From: Agelaius tricolor
Lineage: Eukaryota; Chordata; Aves; Passeriformes; Icteridae
Assembly: GCA_023055355.1 (NCBI GenBank)
Contig: JALJCS010000012.1
Coordinates: 12,126,501 to 12,190,500, forward strand
Direction: 5' to 3'
DNA: 64,000 bases
Each line of letters starts with the position of its first letter. Position 1 is the first letter of the stretch. Positions 49,600 through 62,050 of the stretch are shown here, one piece after another. The notes beneath the pieces are model-generated. The model was not told where the DNA came from and ran no database searches. It saw only the letters and a list, made by a program, of their open reading frames with translations. Both the position numbers and the translations under genes were made by a program.

Positions 49600-50968
49600 C
49601 TTCTGGATAAATTTCTTCTTGCCCAGTATCTTTGTATACTAAGTATGATCTTCCTTAAAAACTCCTGATGTTTTGACTTTCTTAGTAGGAACATCATCAT
49701 GCCTAGTTAGTTGAAGTTTGTGCTGTGCCAAAAGGCACATGCTCTAACAACAGAAGCCTGGCTGTGTCCCTGGTTTTGCACTGCTTAGCTCTGCTGTGTG
49801 CCAAAGCTATCTGTACTAATGCCTCATAGTACTTGACAGCCAGCTGTATGTATGGCTGAGCAGTTGGTTATCCATTTACTGTCTTTATGCAGAACAATGA
49901 ACACTTTGATACCTCTCTCTTGTGTGGTTCCCCCCCCTTTTTGTTTCTAACCACCACAGTCCTCATTTCTAGCACAACACTCGGTGCCCAGTATAAGAAG
50001 AGAGACAGACAAATTAATCCTTGGAGCAGGCAGTCTGAAGATATAATTGTTTTGCAGAAATATTTGATTAGAAACAACTCTTCTTAAACAGTAAAAAAAA
50101 CAAAAAACATTTGAGTTCTTAAATCAAAGTATATGTTCAGAATTATCTTTCAAAACAAAAAACCCTTTTCCCCCATTTAAGCTCTGCATGTTGCCAAGCT
50201 GTAAGGACAAATGCCTTTTGGAATTATACTGGCTTTAAACAGTGGTTGTGCCCATTCAGTGCTGCCAGGAAGGACGTTTGTTGCTGATTTTGTACACCTC
50301 CATGTCCCCTATCAGGGTTCAGTTTGTGGAAGCCTAGAGAAACCCTCTGTGGCTATAAGGTGCTTTTAGAAAGAGAATATTTGGCTGGATGTCAGGACGA
50401 ATATATCTGTGGGCATGAGGCTTTATCTATGAAGACTGAGGTGCTGCAAAGCATGTTTTAAGCATTTTCATATCACAACTCCTTGGACAAGGAATCTTCT
50501 GCTTCTTCCTTATAAATATAATACCTACTGAGTAGTTATGTGTGGATCTTGTCAGGATCAGTTGTAGAAAAGAGCTGTCAACATATAAGCATGAATGTTA
50601 GGAAGTTATTTCTCTCCATTTCAACTTACTGAAGACTCTAAGCAATATTCCAAGGCCTGTGTACATGTGAGTGGCAGAGTACAGCCAAGTGCTGAGGCAA
50701 AACATTACTGCAATGGATTTACAGTCGCCAGGTACTGCCCTATGCATTTATCCTAAAAACTGCTACAGTCCTAAAACTTGCATATGGTTGTAGTTATATG
50801 GATATGATAGGAAACTCCTTTCCTGGGAGGAGCAGGCAGTTACTTGCAGTTACTAAATTTTCTTTGATTTTGGTGCTTAGTAAATTTTTTCTGACCTCTT
50901 GTTTACATAACAAGATCTTTTGTTTCATTGTTTTTTAATCTTCTTTCTTGTGATTAACATAACACTGC
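49600..50968 (-). other. SLC9A9: SLC9A9 3' UTR (probable)
   Basis: This is AT-rich sequence downstream (minus strand) of the SLC9A9 stop codon, without open frames of note or recognised repeats. Its extent depends on which poly(A) signal is used. Confidence 0.5.
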
Positions 50969-51190
50969 TCATGCCCATGAATTCTTCTGGGGTTGGCCTG
51001 CAGTGGGTTGAAGCTGGAGCTTGTATCCTCCTAATCCTAGGTCTCCTTCCTGAATATCTTCCTTGCCTGTAGCCTGGGTGGAGGCTGTGCTGTCCTGTGC
51101 TGGCACTGCTATGTGAGCAGACGATTCATAGTTTTCAGTCAATTCATCATTATTGATGATATAATCTGTGTCTCCATCTTTCAGTTGGTC
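50969..51190 (-). CDS. SLC9A9: Sodium/hydrogen exchanger 9, last coding exon
   Basis: NHE9 is a late/recycling-endosome Na+(K+)/H+ exchanger. This exon encodes the end of its cytosolic tail, past the membrane domain. It follows an acceptor with a long pyrimidine tract (TTTTTTTTGTTTCAATACAG, minus strand, ending at 51191) and starts in phase 0 at 51190. It gives 73 residues before TGA (50971-50969). The start (DQLKDGDTDYIINNDELTENY) and the near-end block (EGDLGLGGYKLQL) align with the human NHE9 tail as I recall it (EQLKEDD...NQDELAINY and EGDLGLGGYELKL). The middle is divergent and Ser/Thr/Ala/Gln-rich. The protein ends GQPQKNSWA, about three residues beyond the human end. The acidic start suggests a regulatory tail. 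The exon faces CHST2 tail-to-tail. Confidence 0.93.
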   Translation of the reverse strand, partial: DQLKDGDTDYIINNDELTENYESSAHIAVPAQDSTASTQATGKEDIQEGDLGLGGYKLQLQPTAGQPQKNSWA

Positions 51191-51688
51191 CTGTATTGAA
51201 ACAAAAAAAAAGGTCTGTGGAAGAGGGGCTCTTGAGGGAAATTTTTGTTAAAGCTTAAATGAACAAGAACTCTGATGCAATTTCACTTTCATTTTGTTTC
51301 ATTACATGCTTATTTTTTCAGGTGTTCTTTTACCATCTTGTTGATTAAAGCCAAGAGTTGCTTACCATGAGTTCACAAGCAGTGTTGAGAAACACAACCT
51401 ACCCTTCAGATGTTTTAGATAATTTCAGTGCTTAAATATTGCTGATGGGTAGCCAATACTTTCAGCATTTGGATGAATTATTTAGAATATATCAGTCACA
51501 TTTGAAGCTCACAGATTTAGTGGCCATTCATGAAAATGTATCTTGTTGTCTTCACAACTGAAGAAATTGTATAGTGCTTAGCATTAAAAGTAAAAAGTTT
51601 TAGAGAAGGGACTGTACTGAAGTGATCAATTCAAAGTGGCAGCTTTTGGCTAACACCTCAAAGACAATGAACCAAGCTGGGCACTTAC
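51191..51688 (-). other. SLC9A9: SLC9A9 final intron
   Basis: A 498-base intron between the last two coding exons, with a GTAAGT donor (minus strand, 51688-51683) and a pyrimidine-rich CAG acceptor ending at 51191. It is phase 0: the exons join between Gly (GGG) and Asp (GAC), matching the ...AYG/EQLK... joint in human NHE9. It is very short for this gene, whose other introns are long. Confidence 0.88.
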
Positions 51689-51794
51689 CCCATAAGCCCT
51701 GGGGCTGGTCAGAATCCTGGCAACAGGGTTGCACCATTCAGGCAATGTCGATGTGAGAGGTGGCCCAGCGTGGGTTAGGAGAGGCTTTAGATAT
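51689..51794 (-). CDS. SLC9A9: Sodium/hydrogen exchanger 9, penultimate coding exon
   Basis: A 106-base exon encoding 35 residues plus the last base of a split codon. It starts [12 protein letters not shown], continues [15 protein letters not shown] and ends LTSPRAYG. This is the strongly conserved juxtamembrane cytosolic segment shared by the endosomal exchangers NHE6, NHE7 and NHE9. The Glu-Trp-Cys sequence (LPEWC) matches NHE9, whereas NHE6 has a different triplet there. The donor is a perfect GTAAGT. The acceptor (AACAAACCTCACAG, minus strand) is weaker in pyrimidines. The split codon is expected to be the Lys of the conserved HKY, completed by A at 51794. An open frame continues into the acceptor region, but residues before Tyr lose similarity, which fixes the exon edge. 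Confidence 0.95.
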
Positions 51795-53089
51795 CTGTGA
51801 GGTTTGTTAAAGGATATTTGCAATAGACACACTGGTGGCAACATGCTGTTCTATTACACTAAGAAATTTAATTGCAAAGCACAAGAAAATCATCTAACTA
51901 AACACAAGTATATAAAATACTATCTCTTTATCCCCCCCACCTTCCCCATTGCTACATATATTCACCTGTCATCAGTATTGTCGACTGTTTTTCAGTAAAA
52001 GGAAAAAACCAACCTGAGAACTCCCCCAAAACCGAAACCATTTGATGCTCAAAAGCTGTCTTGAAAGGGTACCAGAATGGCTGAAGGGAATGTCATGGCA
52101 TACATAATGCAGCAGGAGCTGAAACACAGGAAGTGTATACTAGATTGTCTCCTGATCAAATTGCATAAAAAAATCACACTTGGAGCAAGACACAGAAGAG
52201 TAAACAGGACAATTTAAGATGCCATTCTATCAGCTATTTTATATAAGAACAGTAGCAAATGTTTTCTTAAACACCTATGTTTAGCCTTTTGTAAAATCAA
52301 TATATTTCTTCAACAGACAAAACATATTTCATCAAATATTCCTTTATCACTGGGAGTGTAAGTTGTTCTCTGTAATACCTAATCTTCAGCATTCAATGCA
52401 TTTCTTTTCCACTTCATACATCAACTCTTCTCTACATAAAATTATGTAAGTTAGGAACAGGCTTTATGCTATTGTCTCATACCTGCCTTTCCAATCTTTT
52501 TTCCAGAAGTGCTTTATTGAGAGAAAAGAAAAACCTGCTCATCTTGAGCAATTACATCATCTGCATGTCTGTCAATAGCAGCTCTCCCATGAGTCCTTCA
52601 AGTTGCCTTATCTTCTCTGCCACTTTTACTCACAAAGTAATTTTCAGTGTTCTTTGGGAAGCAGATCTGTCAGCTATTTTTGCTGCTAGGGAAAATTTAC
52701 TTTATTGATTTGTCATCCCACTTTCTCTCCCCTGCTCCTTCTCTTGCTTTCTTACTTGTGCCATCTTCCCCAATCTTTCTCCCTGCCTCCTTAAACAGGA
52801 AAGGAACAAATATAATAATAGTGATTCAGGTTCTGCAGCAATATTGTAGAAATATTCAGGAAGGAACACTGAGTCTTGGGCCTATCCACACAGGTGCCTC
52901 CTTTTCTTTCACTGTTGGCTGTTTATGGTATCACTGCTTTACACACAAAGCACAAATTCTTTATCCTGAAGAGATGTAAAATATGCTTCTAACCTCAGTT
53001 AAAAATTGCAAGGCTAAATAATTTTATATGTCCTATATGCTGCAGACATGAAAATTGTTTTATAGTGGTGTTTTTATGTGCACATTTTG

Positions 53090-53140
53090 TATTTATTTTT
53101 AAAAGTTAAGTTGCTTTCTATTTATTTTTAAAAGTTAAGT
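53090..53140. repeat. Perfect 22-bp duplication, 29-bp period
   Basis: The 22 bases at 53090-53111 recur exactly at 53119-53140, separated by 7 bases. The unit is AT-rich, TATTTATT followed by a T/A run and AAGTTAAGT. Exact identity suggests a recent local duplication. It has no assigned role. Confidence 0.85.
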
Positions 53141-54879
53141 CAGCAGATTGGGTGATTTTTTTCACCCAAGGTCATATACTGAGTTTGTGTGAAAAATTAA
53201 GTCTACTTCATAAAAGATGGTGAGATCTTAATATAAATTCTTATCAGAACCATGATCAAGGTGAGTATCTCATGAGATCTAATTGAGTAGGGAAAGTTTA
53301 GATTTGTCTCACTTCTGTTAGAGTAAAATCAAGCCAAACAATCTTTTCTGATCCATTCCCAATTTGATCTGAAACCTCCAAACTGCTAGGCTGTTAAGAG
53401 CTATTATTAAAAAGCAAAGTATGAAAGCCATTAATTAGAGTTGCTCTGTTTGCAGCACTTCAGAAAAACCTAATTAAAAGGCCAAAAATGGAAATACAAG
53501 CCTCATTCTAGGTTTTTAATCTTTGGGAATATTTGCTTTGTTATTACAAACATCATGAATTGTTTGAACTGAGTTGTCAGACTGAGTGTAAAAAGTACAG
53601 GCTTTTAAAGGAAGTTGCATTTGATTATAGTGCGTTCTGTCTGCTCTGTCCTTTCATTCTTTTCCAGAATAAGTAATTGAAGATGAGTATTACTCTACCT
53701 TTCTTAATCCAGTGATGTCTGAGCTAGGCCTTGGAAGCAGCCTTATAATTTCCTAATGAGTATTTATCCCACTCATTTTTAGAGTCCTGTTTTGCCCATG
53801 CTGGCACAGAGCCTTGACCACACAGAGCAGGAGGGGCTGTGTGCTGAAGCAGACAATCTGCCCAGCCACCACAGCAATCTTCAGTCCCTTGAGCCACTCC
53901 TGCTCTTAGCATAAACTTTTGTCTGGCTGCTGTTTATGTACGTGGATATTCTGAAGCTGTGATTACTCCATTTTGCAACAGGTTCTCTAAATCCCCTTCA
54001 TTTTGCATTTGCTCTGACACATTCATTGTGTGCTGTCCGTGCTTCTGCTCTGAAGCCTCTTGAGATGCAGTTTAAAGTGAATGCAATTTTCTTGTGCTTG
54101 TTGTGTTGATTCTGTAATAAATTATTTATCTTTGTTCCTTATTTAACTAGTTATTATTCAGCCCACTCAAGGAACTTAAATTGCCCTGGCCTATTTTTCA
54201 TTGTTTTAATAACCTATGCTATAAATGTTTCCTCTTTATAGTTGGCACAGTTGCTTTATAGTATTACAGACATAATCACATCGTTTAGGGCAGCATAAAA
54301 GAGGAAGAAAAATCTGTGTGCAGTGCTGGCATTTCAAAAGCATGTCAGATGTGGGTCCTACAGCATTTTAAGGCTGCAAGAAGCCTTATCACACTCCAGC
54401 TGCTCTGGTTGCATCTCCAGGGAGATGTAATTTAAATAATGTAATAGAAAAAGGTAGATGTTGCACTAAGGCTGCTTTAAAAATTTGGAAAAACAAAGTG
54501 CAAACCTCTTGGCATAACTGGGCAATTACAGTCAGACCAAATTTGTGCCTGCCCCATTCAGGGATGGGAGAAGAGAGCAGGGCAGAGCTGCTTTGCACTG
54601 CAGCCCTCCCTGGGCACACAGCCCACCCCACGGCTGTGCCACAGCCCTGCCTGAATTAAAGAATGACATTAAGATTGGAAAGGTGGCGACTGCTGAGCTC
54701 TGAAACTGGATTAAGGGTGCCAGTGTAGGCACGTGCAGAGGATTTCAATCCATATGTAATGCAGGAATGTTACCATGCCCTGCTTTTATAATCAAATACC
54801 CTTTTTCCCATTGATCTCTGGCTTCCACTCTCAGTTCACATACCCAGAAATGTTTACTCTAGTTTGCCTCATTGCTGTT

Positions 54880-54901
54880 TGAAACTGCCCAGGCAGTTTC
54901 A
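54880..54901. repeat. Palindrome with 10-bp arms
   Basis: TGAAACTGCC (54880-54889) and its exact complement GGCAGTTTCA (54892-54901) are separated by CA. It is a compact, mixed-composition inverted repeat, within the intron of SLC9A9. Confidence 0.75.
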
Positions 54902-55599
54902 GTCTTGTCAGGCACAGTTCTCCCTTTCTGTCTCACTGAAACCAGGCTCAATATCTAAATCTGTTTCCTCAGTCCTGGTTCAGCTTCTGTCTATTCTGAG
55001 TTTGACTGATCTGATGTCCTCTTTGCTCTAAGTGCAATGTATTTAAAAATAATTTCATGAAGATTTATCAGGAATCAAACCATGGAATTGTGATTTTTTT
55101 TTTTTACATCGTCTGAAACAAATATCTATTATTGAAATCCTCCTCCTGTGTAGCTCCTGCTTCACAAAGATAGAGGTAACCTGAAAGAATATTTTTAAGT
55201 GAGAAGTCCCAGGTAAATCTGAGGAGAAATGCTACTGCCATCAGCCACATTGCAGAATGTTTAGCTTTTCCATCATACAGAAAAACTGAAGGTGTAAAGA
55301 AAAGTTGTGACTTAATATTAGGATGAACAATCAGAACTTAAAAATTTCTGTGACCACAATGTTTAATTGACATGTTCTGTCAGATTTTGAGGATGTTGGT
55401 GGAAGTCACTATTTTTGATAAAAAAGGATTAGCATGTTCAAATAGAGAAAGATATTCTGCCAGAAATGTTGTGGCTGTTTAGACTTGGACTTCAGAGTTC
55501 ACTTTCCTTTTGTTGGAGGAGCAACAAAAGGAAGTCGTAGTCCAGTCCTAATCCTAGCTCTGCTATGAAAAATATCCTAGTAAGAGAGAAATAACTTGC

Positions 55600-55621
55600 T
55601 GGGGGGGACACCTGCCCCCCA
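55600..55621. repeat. G/C-run hairpin
   Basis: TGGGGGG (55600-55606) pairs with CCCCCCA (55615-55621) around an 8-base loop, in an otherwise AT-rich intron. Confidence 0.65.
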
Positions 55622-57779
55622 ATAAACCAAGCACAACAACACAGAGTATCAAACCCAAGCACCCCACCCACCCCCTCAGCAAAGCAGCAGCTGTGGTCCC
55701 AGGTGGAAATACAGGTGGCAGCTCTGCAAAGGCCTGCATTTGGCCCCAAAGGTGGTTTGCCTTTTGCCTCATCACACAATGGGGGCTCTCTAACTGAAGA
55801 CAGTCCCATCCTCCTCAAAGGAAAATATGCTCACACTTTATTTACTGTTAAAAAGCACCCAAGTATAGGAATTCTTGTGCTACTAATCAAAATTACATAA
55901 ACCAATTTTTCAGAGGATGTTTTCTTACATCAGGCTACTATAAGCACACATTTGTTGTGTATGTTGTTTGGTGTTCTGCTGCTAGGTGCTATATTTCTGC
56001 TGCAGGCATGAATCTCTAGAAGTTAATGGCACCACTCCCCAAATTCATCCTTTGTGCGATGTTTTTAAGATTTCTTGAGCTTTGCAGCTTTTTGTTTTAG
56101 TGTCCTTTTGGTGAATATTTTGGAGTCTCAATTCTTAGATTACTTATGAGTTATTAATACTACTTTTGTTGTGTTTATGAAGAAATATAATGAAAAAAGG
56201 TATGAAAGTAAAGATGTCACTTCTATTTTTTCAATCTTTCTGTAATAAAGAGAACTCACATTTTGCTCTTTGTTAGAATTCAGTTTGTGTGTGGTTTTTT
56301 AAAGGATGATTTGCTATAAGTTACATGTTAGCCTAAAGAGCAAACATTTCCATTTTGGTAGTGTTTGACAGGGAGCAGGCAAACCATGAAACTTTTCTCT
56401 GGCTGAGCTGTGCACGTGGCTGGCTCCTGCCACCAGCTGACTGAGGTTCTTGTGGTGCTGTAGAGCAAGGCCTGTGTGCAGGACTGAGCTGGGGAGGCAC
56501 AGAGACATGGCCAGATCTGCAGGGCATGTACAGCAGATTAACATGCCCCAGAGGAGGGGAGGGGTTTTAGCGGAGCTCTCCTCCTGGCTCTTGCAAGAGA
56601 GGATGCTCTACATGCTCTTGTGTACCGTGGAATTTGTAGAGGATGGGGAGTTAGCACTATAGAGTAGTTGAACAATTGGGTAATGGTTATTTTGGATGTA
56701 ATTGTTAGAATAACAAATTTGTGTTTGAAAAACCTGTGAGATCTGGGGTGATTTAACATGTAAAGATAAGTTAATCTGCACTGTGGAGAAAGCTGAAGAG
56801 GAATCACTGAATTGGGTTTAAATTATATTTTAATTTTAACTTATAGCTGTTACTAGCAAATTCTGTTTTAGTTCTTTGTGACTTTTTAAAATCTTTTCAA
56901 GGAGTGGTTTAAAAAAATTTAAAATTTAAAATTTACTACTGTGTAATTTAAAATGCTAAACAATTGAGGATAAAAGAATAATACTGTAGCTCTGCAAAGT
57001 CAAATAATCAGGTCTCTTTTTTACAGAGATTCAGTCTTTCTGTCTTTGTCTTTGTCATGTCTGAAAAAACGGAGAGTAATGAAAATCAGTATTAATAAGA
57101 TCTGGTTCAATGTGTATTTATGGGAAAGTCTGTCTGACTTAAATTCCAGATTCAGATGTAATGTCAGACCCTAAGAATTAACTCTGGCCTTTTTGCAGAA
57201 TAGGGCTAAAAATTTGCTGGTTTCAACTTTGAAACTGGAAGCATTGCAGAGATGTGGGCAAAATGGAGGAAGTTAGTGGAACTGATCTTAGTCACATCTT
57301 TTTATCTATAAGTAGCTGCAGACTGAGAAGTGGCTTGTTCTCTTATGTGTGCTGAGTAAAATGTCTGGGGTATTTGCAGACCACAGTCTTAGTTGATAGC
57401 TCCCTGAGGCAGAGCAGAAAACTGAGACATCTTACTCAAGTTATTTGAAGTCTATTATATCCTGAATATAAACGCCTCCACGTAAGTGAAAATCAGAGAC
57501 CTAAATGGAAACCTGCTTATGTAACTGCTGAGTGGTAATGCAGCTACTCTTGAAAATGGAAGGATAGAACATGCAAAGGATGGAAAGATACTCATATAGG
57601 ATTAAAAAAGCATATATGAAGAGACAAATTAACATTAGAAAAGTTTGGAAAATGCAGGCTGCATTCAAACGAGGCAGATAAAGAATAGAAGAAAAACTTT
57701 CCCTGCCATCAGTTGTATAGTAACAAGGAAATATTGCTTGTCTTTTTTTGTCTTCTTCTGACACAAAACTAGCAACTGC

Positions 57780-57905
57780 CCCTCAAAATAGCCTCCCAAC
57801 CCTCCCCAAACAAACCAAGCACTACCACCCCCACCACCAAAATCAGAACGCCAAACAAATGAAAAATACCAAAAAACTTACAACCAACTAAACAGCACCA
57901 CCAGA
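57780..57905. repeat. A/C-rich low-complexity tract
   Basis: About 125 bases almost devoid of T on the plus strand, built of CCAAAC, CACCACC and AAACA. On the SLC9A9 (minus) strand this is a T/G-rich stretch. No repeat family is recognised. Confidence 0.6.
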
Positions 57906-60900
57906 GATGCATAAGGGTCAGCTAGACACAGGGAATAGGTAAGGCTGCTGCACAAATCACATTGGTGTTCAGGACATTGTGAAAAATGTGTGTGATGTTA
58001 AGTTGGCATCATTGGTATCCCCTCTTTTCAGACACCTTTCAGCAGGATATCAGGCAGACATCTAACCTGCCAGTCTTACTTTTCCATCAGCAAAGAGAAA
58101 TGGCCAAATCCAAGACTGTTAACTCCAGCACTGAAGGAGTCAGTCATAATTGGAATGAATTGAGATTAAGATGAGTTTCTTTCCCTTTCTTGACTGTAAA
58201 ACAGTCTAAACAATTAATTTAGATGTAGATGCCTAATAATTAAGTATGTAAAACTTGGTGAAATGAATCTCACACCAGAACAGGAGAATATAGAATTCCT
58301 AAGGCAAAATATAAGAAATCAAACACAATGTCCTCCATACCAAGGAAACTAGGAGTGTATAGAAGGCATCCATTTTCATAATTAGAAAGCACTACATTAA
58401 ATACATCTAGAAGAAAAAGAAAGATAAAAAGCATATACGTTTCTGTGTAGTAAGTATGGCACCAAACCCAGCAAAAACTTAAATGTTTAGCTAGTGAGAA
58501 CCTGAGTGAACATGGGATTCATAAAAAGAAATTTGACCTTGGAAAATTTAAAAGGATTTCCTGGCATCTTTTAAGGCATAGAAATTTCTCAGGACATTCC
58601 AAAACTGCTCTGGCTGTAGCTTGGCAATGGGGTTTATTTTCCTGCAGAAGAGGAACTTCTGCATATGGTACATTTAACATGATTACAGAACTGGAGATAC
58701 CATTGGTATGAGTAAGATTAATTATTGCATTAGAAAGGATGAACTCTGTTGTGACCTGGCTGTGCACAGGCCCTTAAAGCCTCAGCAAGTCTCTGGTGCC
58801 AGCTTCCAGGTGAGATCACTTTGAAGCTCTTCACTTGAAGTGCAGCTTTTGTATAAAACACTTGAACCCTGGTGCTGGCAGAGGGAACTAATTTAGAAGC
58901 ACAGGCAAGTTAGCAGGGCTTTCTGCACTCTGTGTGGAAGATTGTTTCGTGAGATTGTCCTTGGCATCACCATCTGGCAGAGCAGTATTCCAGAAAGCAG
59001 ATGTGTGAAGAATGTGGACTGGCAGTGGTTACACCCTGTGCTGATGACAGTTTAATACCAGCGGCACCACAAATCTAATCATTTGCAGAGTGCAGGGAGA
59101 ATAAACCTTAAAAATTAAATGCAGTGAAGTATAAGAACAAATTGTTTTTGATCAAGTAAATTACTTCAATATCACAGAGGAGAAGAGAGAAGGTCTGATT
59201 CAAATCAAGTGAAAGCTTTCAGAAACCTTTCATCAATAAATTATGTCAGGTAAAATGAATCTGCACCAAGACAGCTCCTGAGGATAGCAGTGGTTGTAGC
59301 GTCTCTACCCTGTAAAAGGAGAACCTTGGGAGCAGGAGGATGATGGAAGTAGAGGGTAACAAGAGAATAATGTGAGCAAGAGTTTCCAAACCAATGGGCA
59401 GCATTCTGCTCAAACTACAATACTGCAGTGAGAGCAAGGCAAGGAAATGGCTGCTAGAACTTTGTAACAGCTGGACTAATAGTCTTGCTACAGGCCTCTG
59501 GTGATGGAGAGCTAAAGCCAATGCACCAAAATTATGTTCAAATTAAAAAAAAGAATTATTTGGCATTTTTCAGGAAGTCAAATGAGATATTTAATCAAAT
59601 GCATGAGATATAGCAGCATTATAATAGTTAAAATAGTTCACAGATCTGTGGAGAGGGTTTTTGAGAAATCTCCAGCTTCTGCATTGCCACGAGTCAAAGA
59701 ATGCTCTCAGAGTTTTAAAGGTACAACTTAAAAGGAAAATACAACCCCTTATGAGAAAAATCCTGTAAAGAACTTCTTTTCTTGCAGAATTTAGTAGAAG
59801 GACAAGCAACAAATGTGTAAGAAGGCTTGGAGGTACAATATCTCTTTTATTCTGATGCTTGCTTGTTTTTGTAAAGATTCTAAAACATAGAAACAAAAGT
59901 GATCATTCACTATATATTTTAGAAAAGAAAATCTGTATAAAGATAACAGAATCTCTCTTTCTTTGTCAGAAGACTGGTATAAAGAATAAAACACGAGGTT
60001 GGTGTCATGTCTGAGGAGAACAGTAGATCCAAGGAAAATGAAAATTCTGAGAAAGCTTTTTGGAGACTGTTTGGTACAGTGGTGAGGATAGACTGGAGTG
60101 CTTCTCTCTTAGCCCAGTATGAGTGTACAAACAGAACTTGTACTCAGGGCTCTGTGTGTCCCTATGGAATGTAAAAGCAGGATCCCAACATGAGCTGTGC
60201 TGGGTGAAGCCCTTGAGCCAGCTGACAGCACCTGCATAACTCACAGTGTACTCATGGAAATGTAGCATTGCTTGTTGTGTGATTGTGAGAAACCATGCTC
60301 ATTCCAGATATGGAAGTAGATTCAAAAGCTGTGTGGCAAGATCAGGACATGGTTTAGCATTTTGCAGAAGGGTGTTTTACTCAGTAGCATGCTGTACCTC
60401 TGGGAAGATGGGTAATGAGGAAGAAGTGCTGGGACTGGCTTAAAATAAGCAGTCCTTACATCTCCTGTGCTAAGAGCAGAACAACTTTGTAAAGTCCTGC
60501 TAATACAAGACTTTATTTTAATACATCCTCTGAAAATCTCTACTCCTGTGAGCAGATTGGTCCAAGGACTGTGTTCAGATTCTCCAGCAGCTTTTTCCAA
60601 TGTGTAACCCATGTTATAGGCACAAGTAGCTAGTTGGGTGAAGTTGGAGCTCTCTAATAGGTTTGTAAAGAAAGCACATTAAGAAGGGGAGGGCTCAGTG
60701 TTGAAGATGTGAAGACACATTGCCCAGGAATAGGTTTTGCTGTGATCCAAAGAAAGCAGCCTTCTGGCAAGCCAGATCTTTGCTGTTGTAAGGATATTTT
60801 AATACAGAGAAAGACCCGCTAGAAAGCCCTCACAAAATAATGTTCCCTAAGAGATATGGAAATTCTAGTGCAAAGAACAAATGAGGATAATTAATTATGG

Positions 60901-61378
60901 CTCATATCTAAGAATAAAATAGGTTAGTGATCATGGAAAGAAATATGAGGTATTTATTCTAATATTAGTTTAAAATTCTGAATACATAAACCAGAATACT
61001 TTATGAACAGTGCCAGATTAAAATAACAGAACAGAGGATACATATTAAGAGATCAAATTGCCTTTTGATCGGCAGTGATCAAATACAAATCAGAAATAGG
61101 AAAAGCAAATGCCAGATCTGCAGCCAGGATGGCTCATCTCCCTGCTCCTGTCCCTGCACTAGTCTGGAGCAGGACAGTTGTCTTGAGAGGGCCTGAGGCT
61201 TTCCTGTGAGCCTGTGAGTGCTGGCACACTGTGAGTGGGGACAGTGAGATGTGATGGGCAAAGCTGGAGAAACGTGGGGCAGGACATAGGTGGGAACAAG
61301 ACAGATTTCTGCAAGTGTGAAAAGTGACTTCTGTGGCTGGCATCAGTCCCTTGTGTTGATTGCCAGTGCACTGTGCAC

Positions 61379-61393
61379 AAACACACACACATA
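61379..61393. repeat. Short CA microsatellite
   Basis: A run of ACACACACACACA preceded by CAA and followed by TATAC. A short simple repeat. Confidence 0.8.
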
Positions 61394-62050
61394 TACTGGT
61401 GCTGCCCCTGACACAAACACAGACTGTGATGGGGTGGGGGAAGTACAGTACAGCATGAATGAGCATGAAGTTTTCTCATTCTGTGTTTTATTTCAGAGGG
61501 AGAGGTCACTTGTCAGGGTTTTAGCCATGAGCTCCTCATAGTACAAAAGCCACCATTATTAAGCATGAGCAGGTGTAGCTATTCTATGAACGTGATTTGG
61601 TTAAGAAACACATTTATTGAGATCACTGTTTTTCTTTCCCATCTTTGACAAATCCTGTGCTAACTCCTAATCCAGAGTGGATACCAAAAACTTTGAGTTT
61701 GCTGCTCAGATTTCACTCTAGTAACTTTTTTTGCTTCCAGATTCTTTCATAGTAGTTCTTGGCTCACTCTCAGGTAAGCTGATTAGTGAGGGATTTGAAC
61801 TAAATTTCTGCAAGACATTAAATTATAATTTATAATAGAAATATCTTTGATTTCTCAGTAGGAAATAATTCTGGGTTTAGATGCCAGACAATTCAATGAA
61901 AAGTCAAAGTTTTTCCAAGGGCTTTTTCATTCAGTTGAAAGCTGATTTTTCAGTTGAAAAAAATTCGACCATCACATTTAATACAGCTTTGTCTGACTTA
62001 TGGTAGTAGTCAAGGACAGAGATTTGTAAATATTTTGGATTGAGGATGGC

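Larger units (their letters stand above)
51795..62050 (-). other. SLC9A9: SLC9A9 upstream intron, no exon seen
   Basis: The exon before this should encode a conserved segment ending RMWYSFDHK. I searched the minus strand by eye for its coding pattern (for example TACCACAT on the plus strand) and did not find it, so the intron probably extends past the right edge. Contents are AT-rich intronic sequence, an A/C-rich tract (about 57780-57905), an AAAATTTAAAATTTAAA tract (about 56911-56936), a CA microsatellite (61379-61393) and the small repeats listed separately. An exon missed by eye cannot be excluded. Confidence 0.65.

Noticed and set aside
51650..51844. A stand-alone 64-residue protein on the minus strand
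   Set aside because: Residues 18-52 are the SLC9A9 exon. The rest reads through the splice acceptor and donor into intron sequence.
61045..61090. SLC9A9 exon ending in an FDHK-like sequence on the minus strand
   Set aside because: A TTTGATCAC pattern gives Phe-Asp-His, but the expected preceding Met-Trp-Tyr-Ser and the following Lys plus splice donor are absent.
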